NCBI GenBank assembly: GCA_024349765.1
Contig: AP026073.1
Span: 6,820,001 to 6,884,000 of the forward strand
DNA length: 64,000 bases
Reading direction: 5' to 3'
From: Streptomyces nigrescens
Lineage (GTDB): Bacteria; Actinomycetota; Actinomycetes; Streptomycetales; Streptomycetaceae
Part shown: one piece after another, positions 1-6,636 of the stretch
Layout: every line of letters starts with the position of its first letter
Position numbering within the stretch: the first letter of the stretch is position 1
Program-made: the position numbers and the translations under genes
The notes under the pieces: model-generated
Database searches by the model: none
Told to the model about the DNA's origin: nothing
What the model saw: only the letters and a program-made list of their open reading frames with translations

Positions 1-108
1 GTAGGGGCGCAGCGAGTCGTCCGGGTAGCGGGTGAGCGGGTAGATCAGGCCCTGCGCCTCGACGGTCTGCTGCCAGCCGGGGCGGGGCTCGATGGTGTGG
101 CGTTCCAT
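1..108 (-). CDS. Glutathionylspermidine synthase-like protein, N-terminal fragment
   Basis: Partial gene: the first 36 codons are present, starting with ATG at 108, and the rest lies beyond the left edge. The N-terminus (MERHTIEPRPGWQ..., then GLIYPLTRYPD) resembles the start of YgiC/glutathionylspermidine-synthase-family proteins, ATP-grasp ligases that join an acid to an amine. It follows a small lipoprotein gene by 17 bp, the same pairing as ygiB–ygiC in enterobacteria, which supports the call. The ATP-grasp catalytic part is not visible, so the assignment rests on the N-terminal pattern and the neighbour. Confidence 0.65.
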   Translation of the reverse strand, partial: MERHTIEPRPGWQQTVEAQGLIYPLTRYPDDSLRPY

Positions 109-125
109 GGCCGTACGGTGTCCGT

Positions 126-521
126 TCAGCCGCCGAAGGAGCCGTGCCCGCCGTGCGAGCCGGAGCAGCCGAAGCCGCCGCGGTTGACGGCCGTGGTCCG
201 GCTGAAGGTGCCGTTGTCGGCGTACTTGCCGCCGCCGCTGTCCGGGTCGTAGTACCACTGGGCGTCGGCCGGGCGCTTGCCGCGGCCCGACGTACCGGAT
301 CCGGCGCCGCCGGTCCCCGAGCCGCCGGTGGACGAGCCGCCGCCCGCCGAGCAGTTCTTGGCGTCGACGACGCGGTAGCCCTTGACGACGTCGTAGCTGT
401 TGCGGTCCACGCAGCGCTTGTCCGGGTCCGAGCCGCAGGACGTCAGGGCGGCGGCCAGGGCGCCCATACCGCCCAGGATCACCGTGCTCGACCGCAGTCG
501 GCGGCGTGCTTTCTCGGCCAT
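126..521 (-). CDS. Small Gly/Ser-rich lipoprotein (YgiB/DUF1190-like)
   Basis: 131 aa. It has a basic N-terminus, a hydrophobic stretch and a lipobox-like LTSC near residue 29, so it is probably lipidated and exported. The middle is a low-complexity GGSGTGGAGSGTSG linker and the C-terminus ends in an aromatic/glycine segment (RGGFGCSGSHGGHG). This resembles the RGGFG-type end of DUF1190 lipoproteins. The ATG at 521 is preceded by a purine-rich GGGGGAGACGG. The glutathionylspermidine-synthase-like gene starts 17 bp downstream, so the two probably form an operon. The biochemical role of such pairs is not established. Confidence 0.6.
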   Translation of the reverse strand: MAEKARRRLRSSTVILGGMGALAAALTSCGSDPDKRCVDRNSYDVVKGYRVVDAKNCSAGGGSSTGGSGTGGAGSGTSGRGKRPADAQWYYDPDSGGGKYADNGTFSRTTAVNRGGFGCSGSHGGHGSFGG

Positions 522-673
522 TTTCCGTCTCCCCCGTGATCCCCCGTGGACGGACTCGGGTGAGCGCGTCGACGGGAACGAACTTGGTGTGCGCCCGTCA
601 GCCTAGAAGGGGCCCGCCCGCTGTCCGGGAGGGCCCCCGTCCGGTTCCCGGCTTGGCCCCCTACAGTCGCTTC

Positions 674-1546
674 ATGCTCCTTGGGATGGTCTGTGCCCTC
701 GCCTCCGCGGTGTGCTTCGGCACCGCCTCCGTCTTCCAGGCCGTCGCCGCGCGCTCCACCGCGCCGGGTACGGACTCCGGCGTCGATCCGCGGCTGCTGC
801 TGCGGGTGCTCGGGCAGTGGCGGTATCTGGCCGGTCTGGCCCTGGACGGGCTGGGCTTCGTGCTGGAGCTGGTCGCGCTGCGGGCGCTGCCGATCTACAC
901 GGTCGGGGCGGCGCTCGCGGCGACCCTCGCGGTGACGGCCGTGGTCGCCGCGCCGGTGCTGCACACCCGGCTGCGCCCCGGCGAGTGGGCCGCGGTGGCG
1001 GTGGTCTGCGGCGGGCTGGCGATGCTGGCGCTGGCCTCCGGCGAGGAGGGCCATCTGCGGGGCACCCCGGGCCTGCGGATCGCGACGCTGGTGTTCGCGG
1101 TGGCGCTGCTGCCGGCCGGCGCGCTGGCGGGGCGGCTGCCGGAACGGTCCCGGGCCGCGGCGCTCGGCCTGGGCGCCGGTTTCGGCTTCGGCGTGGTGGA
1201 GGTCGCGGTCCGCCTGCTGGACGACTTCGCGCCGCTCGCCCTGCTCACCAACCCCGCCGCGTACGCCCTGCTGATCGGCGGCGGCGCGGCGTTCCTGCTG
1301 CTGACCACCGCCTTCCAGCGCGGCTCGGTGACCACCGCCACCGCGGGCATGGTGATCGGCGAGACCATCGGCCCGGCCCTGGTCGGCGTCGCCTGGCTCG
1401 GCGACCGCACCCGCGAGGGCCTGGCCCCGCTGGCGGTACTGGGTTTCGCCCTGGCCATCACCGGCGCACTCCTCCTGACCCGCTTCGGGGAGGCACCGGC
1501 GGAACGGGAACAGACCCCGGACGCGGTGCCGGCGGTCGACGGGTAG
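674..1546 (+). CDS. DMT/EamA-like integral membrane protein
   Basis: 290 aa counted from the ATG at 674; in-frame codons further upstream lack transmembrane character and are excluded. The protein is almost entirely hydrophobic, with roughly nine to ten membrane segments beginning MLLGMVCALASAVCFG. It has the small-residue and proline pattern of drug/metabolite transporters (for example ALPIYTVGAALAATLAVTAV) and a second half repeating the first in outline. Probably a transporter or a related permease-like protein. The substrate cannot be read from the sequence. It diverges from the lipoprotein gene across about 150 bp. Confidence 0.7.
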   Translation: MLLGMVCALASAVCFGTASVFQAVAARSTAPGTDSGVDPRLLLRVLGQWRYLAGLALDGLGFVLELVALRALPIYTVGAALAATLAVTAVVAAPVLHTRLRPGEWAAVAVVCGGLAMLALASGEEGHLRGTPGLRIATLVFAVALLPAGALAGRLPERSRAAALGLGAGFGFGVVEVAVRLLDDFAPLALLTNPAAYALLIGGGAAFLLLTTAFQRGSVTTATAGMVIGETIGPALVGVAWLGDRTREGLAPLAVLGFALAITGALLLTRFGEAPAEREQTPDAVPAVDG

Positions 1547-1614
1547 GGCGCCACAACCGCGGCGTGCCTAGGGTGAGTTCACCGCCTCCGCTCCGCTCGA
1601 AGGATGACGCACCC

Positions 1615-2157
1615 ATGACGCACGCCGGCCGCCCCTCCCCCGCCCCGCTCCCCGGGGACCTGTCGCTGCGCCACCCCGTACCGTCGGACCACCCCCGCCT
1701 CCAGACGGCACTCGCCGACTGGTGGGGCGGCCTGGGCGGCGAAGCCGGCGCACTGCAACGGAAGTTGCTCGTCCCCCGCCTCTTCCTTCAGCACTTCGCC
1801 GACACCAGCTTCCTCGTCGAGCGCCCCGACGGCACCCTGCACGCCTTCCTGATCGGCTTCCTCTCCCGGACCGACCCGGCGACGGCGTACATCCACTTCG
1901 TCGGCGTCTGCCCGGACGGCAAGCGGGGCGGCGTGGGCAGGGCCCTGTACGAACGCTTCTTCACCCTCGCGCACGAGGCCGGCCGCACCCGGGTCCGCTG
2001 CATCACCAGCCCCGACAACCGCGCCTCCATCGCGTACCACACCCGCATGGGCTTCCACCTGGAGCCGGGCGACCACACCGACGAACACGGCACACCGGTG
2101 CACACGGACTACGACGGACCGGGACTGGACCGGGTCTCGTTCGTGCGGGAGCTGTGA
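1615..2157 (+). CDS. GNAT-family N-acetyltransferase
   Basis: 180 aa. It shows the GNAT fold order: an N-terminal substrate lobe, then FLIGFLSRTDPATAYIHFVGV, the acetyl-CoA loop segment KRGGVGRALYERFF (Q/R-x-x-G-x-G/A signature), and the C-terminal DNRASIAYHTRMGF block typical of motif B. It would transfer an acetyl group from acetyl-CoA to an amine; the acceptor is unknown. The start is the ATG at 1615, preceded by GAAGGA. An overlapping ATG at 1604 is out of frame and stops at once. A TAGGGT hexamer near 1569 could be a -10 box. Confidence 0.8.
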   Translation: MTHAGRPSPAPLPGDLSLRHPVPSDHPRLQTALADWWGGLGGEAGALQRKLLVPRLFLQHFADTSFLVERPDGTLHAFLIGFLSRTDPATAYIHFVGVCPDGKRGGVGRALYERFFTLAHEAGRTRVRCITSPDNRASIAYHTRMGFHLEPGDHTDEHGTPVHTDYDGPGLDRVSFVREL

Positions 2158-2200
2158 CCCGGCCCCCCAGCCCCTTTCGGGAACCCGGGCGCCGGCGCCA

Positions 2201-2746
2201 TCAAGGGCGAGGTACTTCGAGAAGCTCCAGGCTCTCGATGACGATGTCGGCGGTGTCCCTTTCTCCTACGCTGAGCAGCCAGTCGACGAACCGCCAGCCG
2301 TGCTCCTCCATGGGACTCCGGTCGTATGCGGGCGGTGTGGGACCGAAGTTCCGCTCCAGCCAGGTGTGATACGCCTGCCGGGTGGCGCGGTACTCCTCGC
2401 GGGGAGGAGCGGGTTCGCCGGAATCTTCGTCGAGGAGATCCCAGAACAGCTCCCGCAGGTCGTGTGCGGTGATGTAGAGGTCCCCCTCGTCACCGAGAAA
2501 GAGGACGGGCAGGGTGGCGAGGTCGGCGCGGTCGTCGCAACGCCACAGCGCGTAAAGGGATCCGGACGAAGTGGCCTGGGCGAAGGGGATCACCCGGTCC
2601 TCGAAATCCGGATTGTCCGGCTCGGTCCACCCCACGCCGTGGTTGTACGCGCGCAGTTCGAAGCCTGGCGAGTAGAAGTCCGTGCACGTGTCGTCGAATG
2701 CCTTGAGCAGGTTCAGCTCGGGTATCGGGGAGTACGCGTCGCTCAT
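2201..2746 (-). CDS. Acidic SMI1/KNR4 (SUKH)-like protein
   Basis: 181 aa, acidic and rich in Trp and Tyr. The block VIPFAQATSSGSLYALWRCDD followed by LPVLFLGDEGD and a WDLLDEDSG helix resembles the compact SUKH (SMI1/KNR4) fold used by many polymorphic-toxin immunity proteins. No toxin gene is adjacent, so an immunity role is only a possibility. Codon use is less GC-biased than in the flanking genes, which hints at later acquisition. The ATG is at 2746. It lies tail-to-tail with the GNAT gene, with 43 bp between stops and no obvious terminator. Confidence 0.45.
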   Translation of the reverse strand: MSDAYSPIPELNLLKAFDDTCTDFYSPGFELRAYNHGVGWTEPDNPDFEDRVIPFAQATSSGSLYALWRCDDRADLATLPVLFLGDEGDLYITAHDLRELFWDLLDEDSGEPAPPREEYRATRQAYHTWLERNFGPTPPAYDRSPMEEHGWRFVDWLLSVGERDTADIVIESLELLEVPRP

Positions 2747-2807
2747 GGGATCGGGTCACCTGGGAGAGAAGTCGTCGGTGGCGGAAGTGAGTTGGGGTGA
2801 AGTGAGC

Positions 2808-4241
2808 TCAGGCCTGACCGCGGCCCGCTCCCGACCCCGGCGGCAAAGCCCTGGTCAGTGCGTCCAGGGCGCCGTTGAACGCATGCTCCGGTGGCGTGCC
2901 GTAAGCGACGACCAGGCCGTCGCGTGGGGCGTCGGGGGCGGTGGGGTCGTGGAAGCGGGTGAGGCCTTCGAGGGCGAGGGCCTGCCAGCGGGCGGCCTGG
3001 ATGATGGACTGCTCGGTGCCGGGCGGGAGTTCGAGGACGGCGTGCAGGCCGGCGGCGATGCCGGAGACGTGGACGTGGGGCGCCCGTTCGGCGAGAGCCG
3101 CGACGAGCTGGTCGCGGCGGCGGCGGTAGCGCAGCCGCATCCCGCGCAGATGCCGGTCGTAGGCGCCGGAGGAGAGGAACTCGGCGAGGGTGAGCTGTTC
3201 CAGCTGGCCGGACTGCCATTCGCCGGTGCGTTTGACGGCCAGCAGCGGGTCGACGAGGTGGTCCGGCAGCACCATCCAGGCCAGCCGCAGGGCGGGGGCC
3301 AGGCTCTTGCTGGCGGTGCCCAGGTAGACGACGTGGTCCGGGTCGAGACCCTGGAGGGCGCCGACGGGCTGCCGGTCGTAGCGGAACTCGCCGTCGTAGT
3401 CGTCCTCCAGGACGTAACCACCGGTGGCCCGCGCCCAGTTGACGGCGGCGGCGCGCCGGTCGGGGTGCAGCGGGACGCCGGTGGGGAACTGGTGGGCGGG
3501 GGTGAGCAGGGCCGCGCGGACGTCGTCGAGCCCGGCCAGGTCCTCGGTGCGGGCGCCGCGTTCGTCGACGACGAGCGGGACGGTGCGCAGTCCCGCGCGG
3601 GTGATGACGTCGCGGTGGAAGTCCAGCCCGTACGACTCGACGGCCAGCCGGCCGGTGCCCAGGGTGCGGGCGAGCAACGCCAGGCCCTGCATGAAGCCGG
3701 TGCAGACGACGATCCGCTCGGGGTCGGCGCGGACCCCGCGGGCCCGGGCGAGGTAGTCGGCGAGGACGGTGCGCAGTTCGGGGCGGCCGGCCGGGTCGCC
3801 GTAGCCGAACGCCTCGCTGGGCGCGGCGGTCAGCGCGCGGCGGGCGGCGGCGAGCCAGGCGGTGCGGGGGAAGGCGGAGACGTCCGGGGTGCCCGGGGTG
3901 AGGTCGAAGCGCGGCCGGCCGGGGCGGGCGGCCGGGCCGTGCGGGCGGCGCACGGCGGGGGCGGTGCGCGGCAGTACCCGGTCGGCGACCCGGGTGCCGG
4001 AGCCCTGGCGGGCGCTCAGCCAGCCCTCCGCGACGAGTTCGGCGTAGGCGTCGGCGACGGTGTTGCGGGCGATGCCGAGGTCCACGGCGAGCGAGCGGGA
4101 GGAGGGCAGCCGGGTGCCGGGGGTCAGCCGTCCGGTCCGTACCGCGTCCCGCAGCGCGCGGATCAGGGCGGCCCGCAGCCCGCCGGGGCCGGTGAGGTCC
4201 AGATGCAGGTCACGGCCGAAAGTGGCCCATGAATTCCCCAT
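2808..4241 (-). CDS. MocR/PdxR-type regulator (GntR HTH plus aminotransferase domain)
   Basis: 477 aa. Residues ~15–85 form a GntR winged helix (PGTRLPSSRSLAVDLGIARN, then AYAELVAEGW). Residues ~110–460 form a fold-type-I aminotransferase-like domain with EDDYDGEFRYDR at 279–290 and the PLP lysine in GTASKSL, Lys312. MocR proteins bind PLP and regulate an adjacent gene. This one diverges from an AhpD-like gene across 47 bp. I chose ATG 4241 because the N-terminus then aligns with the paralogue starting at 6637 and because TATGGT lies eight bases upstream, giving a near-leaderless transcript. Confidence 0.85.
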   Translation of the reverse strand: MGNSWATFGRDLHLDLTGPGGLRAALIRALRDAVRTGRLTPGTRLPSSRSLAVDLGIARNTVADAYAELVAEGWLSARQGSGTRVADRVLPRTAPAVRRPHGPAARPGRPRFDLTPGTPDVSAFPRTAWLAAARRALTAAPSEAFGYGDPAGRPELRTVLADYLARARGVRADPERIVVCTGFMQGLALLARTLGTGRLAVESYGLDFHRDVITRAGLRTVPLVVDERGARTEDLAGLDDVRAALLTPAHQFPTGVPLHPDRRAAAVNWARATGGYVLEDDYDGEFRYDRQPVGALQGLDPDHVVYLGTASKSLAPALRLAWMVLPDHLVDPLLAVKRTGEWQSGQLEQLTLAEFLSSGAYDRHLRGMRLRYRRRRDQLVAALAERAPHVHVSGIAAGLHAVLELPPGTEQSIIQAARWQALALEGLTRFHDPTAPDAPRDGLVVAYGTPPEHAFNGALDALTRALPPGSGAGRGQA

Positions 4242-4288
4242 GGAAGTGGACCATACCGCTGCGCCATTGCGGCCGTAGCGTCGTAGCC
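4242..4288. promoter_or_regulatory. Divergent promoter of the first MocR/AhpD pair
   Basis: 47-bp spacer between the MocR start (minus) and the AhpD-like start (plus). On the minus strand GTATGGTCCACTTCCATG places a TATGGT hexamer eight bases before the ATG. The paralogous locus has GTAGGGTGCATTTCCATG at the same place, 14 of 18 positions identical. On the plus strand TAGCGT lies seven bases before the AhpD ATG. Both transcripts would be nearly leaderless. The conservation suggests a regulator-binding site. The -10 assignments are inferred. Confidence 0.45.
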
Positions 4289-4747
4289 ATGACGACGACA
4301 TCAACCGGCCCCCGGATGCACTGGGCCAAGCTCGCGCCCGAGGTCTACAAGGCCATGATCGCGCTGGACGCGGCGGCGAAGAAGGACCTGGACCCGGTGC
4401 TGGTCGAGCTGGTCAAGATCCGGGCGTCCCAGCTCAACAAGTGCGCCTTCTGCCTCGACATGCACATCAGGGACGCCCGCGAGGCCGGGGAGACCGAGGA
4501 GCGGATCTATCTGCTCGGCGCCTGGGCGGAGGCCGAGGAGTACTACACCGGCAAGGAGCGGGCGGCGCTGGAGCTGACCGAGGCCGTCACCGTCCTCACG
4601 GAGGGCTTCGTCCCGGACGAGGTGTACGAGCGGGCCGCGGCCCACTTCGAGGAGTCCGAGCTCGCCCAGCTCATCGCCCTGATCACCACCATCAACGCCT
4701 GGAACCGCTTCGGCGTGACCACCCGCATGACCCCGGGGAGGGCCTGA
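4289..4747 (+). CDS. Carboxymuconolactone decarboxylase / AhpD-like protein
   Basis: 152 aa. It carries the AhpD active-site pattern: Glu40 in LVEL, then CAFC with Cys52 and Cys55 and His59 (CxxCxxxH). AhpD-type proteins are small helical thiol-disulphide reductases that relay electrons to peroxiredoxins or act on alkylhydroperoxides. The C-terminal half (DEVYERAAAHFEESELAQLI and an INAWNR tail) is typical. It is divergent from the MocR gene and the next AhpD-like gene starts four bases after its stop, so it begins a three-gene operon. The ATG at 4289 follows TAGCGT closely, giving a very short leader. Confidence 0.85.
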   Translation: MTTTSTGPRMHWAKLAPEVYKAMIALDAAAKKDLDPVLVELVKIRASQLNKCAFCLDMHIRDAREAGETEERIYLLGAWAEAEEYYTGKERAALELTEAVTVLTEGFVPDEVYERAAAHFEESELAQLIALITTINAWNRFGVTTRMTPGRA

Positions 4748-4751
4748 ACCG

Positions 4752-5201
4752 ATGTCCGCCCGTATGAAGTTCTGGGGCCGGCAGCCCGCGTTCTACCAGG
4801 CGCAGCTGGCACTGACCACGGCCGCCAAGAAGGGCCTGGACGACCCGGTCCTGGCCGAGCTGGTGGTGCTGCGCGCCTCGCAGCTCAACCGGTGCGCGTT
4901 CTGCATCGACATGCATGTGAAGAACCTGCGTCAGGCCGGGGTGGGCCGGCAGCGGATCGATCTGCTGCCGGCGTGGGAGGAGGCGGGTGATCTCTACTCG
5001 GCGCGGGAGCGGGCCGCGCTGGCGTTCACCGAGGCCGTCACCGTCCTGACCGAGGGCCACGTCCCGGACGAGGTCTACGAGCGGGCCGCGGCCCATTTCG
5101 ACGAGCGCGAACTGGCCCATCTGCTCGCGGTGGTCGTCGCGATCAACAACTGGAACCGGGTCAACGTCACGGTCCGCCAGCCGCCGGGGCTGGAGCTGTG
5201 A
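4752..5201 (+). CDS. Carboxymuconolactone decarboxylase / AhpD-like protein
   Basis: 149 aa paralogue of the preceding gene, with CAFC at Cys48/Cys51 and His55. The shared segments include DEVYERAAAHFDERELAHLL. The catalytic glutamate in LAELVVLRASQLN is present. Its start is four bases after the upstream stop, with a GGGGAGGG Shine–Dalgarno inside the upstream gene, and its stop overlaps the following GTG start. This is therefore translationally coupled on both sides. Tandem AhpD-like genes could form a heteromer or use different partners; the sequence does not say which. Confidence 0.85.
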   Translation: MSARMKFWGRQPAFYQAQLALTTAAKKGLDDPVLAELVVLRASQLNRCAFCIDMHVKNLRQAGVGRQRIDLLPAWEEAGDLYSARERAALAFTEAVTVLTEGHVPDEVYERAAAHFDERELAHLLAVVVAINNWNRVNVTVRQPPGLEL

Positions 5202-5941
5202 GCGCCGCCGCGACGCTGCGCGCGCTGCACCACGGCCCGCGGCTGCCGCTGGTCCTGCCCGGCCCGTGGGACGCGGCCGCCGCCCGGGTCTTCGCGGACG
5301 CCGGCTTCCCGGCGCTGGCCACGCCCAGCGCGGGCATCGCCGCCTCCCTCGGCCACGAGGACGGCCGGACGCCGCCGGCGGAGATGTTCGCCGCGATCGC
5401 CCGGATCGTGCGGGCGGTGGACGTCCCCGTCACGGCGGACGTGGAGGCCGGGTACGGGCTGTCCGCGAAGGAACTGGTGGGCCGGCTGCTGGACGCCGGG
5501 GCGGCCGGCTGCAATCTGGAGGACAGCGACCACGCCGCCGGCGCCCTGCGCGACGCCGAGGAGCAGGCCGCCTGGCTGGCGGAGGTACGGGCCGAGGCCG
5601 GTGACGCGCTGGTGATCAATGCGCGGATCGACACGTATCTGCGGGGCGTCGAGGGCGAGCGGGAGACGGCGGAGACGGTGCGCCGCGGTCTGCTCTACGC
5701 GGCGGCGGGTGCCGACTGCGTCTACCCGATCCTCGCCCCGCCCGCGCTGCTGTCCCCGCTGGCCGCCGCCATCGGCCGCCCGGTGAACGCCCTCGCGGTG
5801 CCCGGCGGGCCCGACCCGGAGGAGCTGGGCGCGCTGGGCGCGGCCCGGATCACCTTCGGCGGCGGTCTGCAGCACGCCGCGATGGCGACGCTGGCGGAGG
5901 TGGCCGAACGGCTGCGGGGCGGGCGGCCCGCGGAGGGCTAG
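5198..5941 (+). CDS. Isocitrate lyase/PEP mutase-family protein
   Basis: 247 aa TIM-barrel protein. It starts at a GTG that overlaps the previous stop (GTGA), so coupling is tight. Family landmarks are ALATPSAGIAASLGHEDG, the metal-binding TADVEAGYG, NLEDSDH and INARIDTYL. It lacks the KKCGH catalytic loop of true isocitrate lyases, so it belongs to the broad PEP mutase / 2-methylisocitrate-lyase-like subgroup that makes or breaks C–C or C–P bonds next to a carboxylate. The substrate is unknown. Its place in an operon with two AhpD-like genes under a MocR regulator is the main functional clue. Confidence 0.75.
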   Translation: MSAAATLRALHHGPRLPLVLPGPWDAAAARVFADAGFPALATPSAGIAASLGHEDGRTPPAEMFAAIARIVRAVDVPVTADVEAGYGLSAKELVGRLLDAGAAGCNLEDSDHAAGALRDAEEQAAWLAEVRAEAGDALVINARIDTYLRGVEGERETAETVRRGLLYAAAGADCVYPILAPPALLSPLAAAIGRPVNALAVPGGPDPEELGALGAARITFGGGLQHAAMATLAEVAERLRGGRPAEG

Positions 5942-5967
5942 CCACCACGGACGGGACGCGGTGGGGC

Positions 5968-6050
5968 GGGCGTACAGGGGTCGCCCGCTCCGCCCGGGCG
6001 TACAGGGTCGCCCGCTCCGCCCGGGCGTACAGGGGTCGCCCGCCCCGCCC
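5968..6050. repeat. Three tandem 27–28-bp hairpin repeats, probable bidirectional terminator
   Basis: Three near-identical units at 5968–5995, 5996–6022 and 6023–6050 differ by one missing G in the middle copy and one base in the last. Each begins GGGCG and has CGCCC about 14 bases later, so every unit can fold a short GC hairpin. The array fills the gap between two convergent genes, where it probably acts as a transcription terminator in both directions. A recent slippage origin is likely from the near identity. Confidence 0.6.
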
Positions 6051-6059
6051 GGCCCCGCG

Positions 6060-6590
6060 TCAGCGTTCGTCGGTCCCGGCGACCTTGCCGGTGCTGAGCG
6101 CGATCCGGTTCCAGGTGTTGATGGTGAAGATCAGCGCCAGCAGCCGGGCCAGTTCGTCCTCCGCGAAGTGCCGGGCGGCCCGCTCGTACACCGCGTCCGG
6201 CACCCCGCCGTGCGCGACCAGCGTGACAGCCTCGGTGAGCGCCAGCGCCGCCCGCTCCCGGTCGGTGAAGAAGTGCGCCGCCTCCTCCCAGACGGCGACC
6301 ATGTGCAGCCGCTCCTCGCTCTCCCCCGCCTTGCGGGCGTCGCTGGTGTGCATGTGCAGGCAGTAGGCGCACTTGTTGAGCTGCGAGGACCGGATCTGGA
6401 CCAGTTCGACCAGGGCCGGGTCCAGCCCCTCACGGGCCGCGGCGTCGAAGCCGATCAGCGCCCGGAAGGCCTTGGGGGCGGCCTTGGCGAAATTGACCCG
6501 GGGGACGCGGACTTCGATGGTTCCGGCGGCCTCGGCGGCTTCGTGGGTGGGTGCGTTGTTCGTCATCTCATGCCCTGCGGTGTTCGTCAT
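6060..6590 (-). CDS. Carboxymuconolactone decarboxylase / AhpD-like protein
   Basis: 176 aa, longer at the N-terminus than the two copies upstream. The active site CAYCLHMH has Cys74, Cys77 and His81. The helical C-terminus ends in INTWNRIAL as in the paralogues. It is divergent from the second MocR gene across 46 bp, mirroring the first locus. ATG 6590 is used; a second ATG at 6566 is possible because the first eight residues are not conserved. Expected role: thiol-dependent redox or peroxide detoxification under control of the neighbouring MocR protein (inference from context). Confidence 0.85.
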   Translation of the reverse strand: MTNTAGHEMTNNAPTHEAAEAAGTIEVRVPRVNFAKAAPKAFRALIGFDAAAREGLDPALVELVQIRSSQLNKCAYCLHMHTSDARKAGESEERLHMVAVWEEAAHFFTDRERAALALTEAVTLVAHGGVPDAVYERAARHFAEDELARLLALIFTINTWNRIALSTGKVAGTDER

Positions 6591-6636
6591 GCCTTGAATC
6601 TATGAGTCCGGGCGACCGGCTGTAGGGTGCATTTCC
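6591..6636. promoter_or_regulatory. Divergent promoter of the second MocR/AhpD pair
   Basis: 46-bp spacer. On the plus strand GTAGGGTGCATTTCCATG puts TAGGGT eight bases before the MocR ATG, the same geometry and mostly the same bases as the other MocR promoter. On the minus strand TAGATT lies six bases before the AhpD ATG. Near-leaderless transcription both ways is inferred from the spacing. Confidence 0.45.

Noticed and set aside
2682..4232. Long plus-strand frame opposite the first MocR gene
   Set aside because: A mirror frame produced by third-position GC bias; the MocR motifs on the minus strand are decisive.
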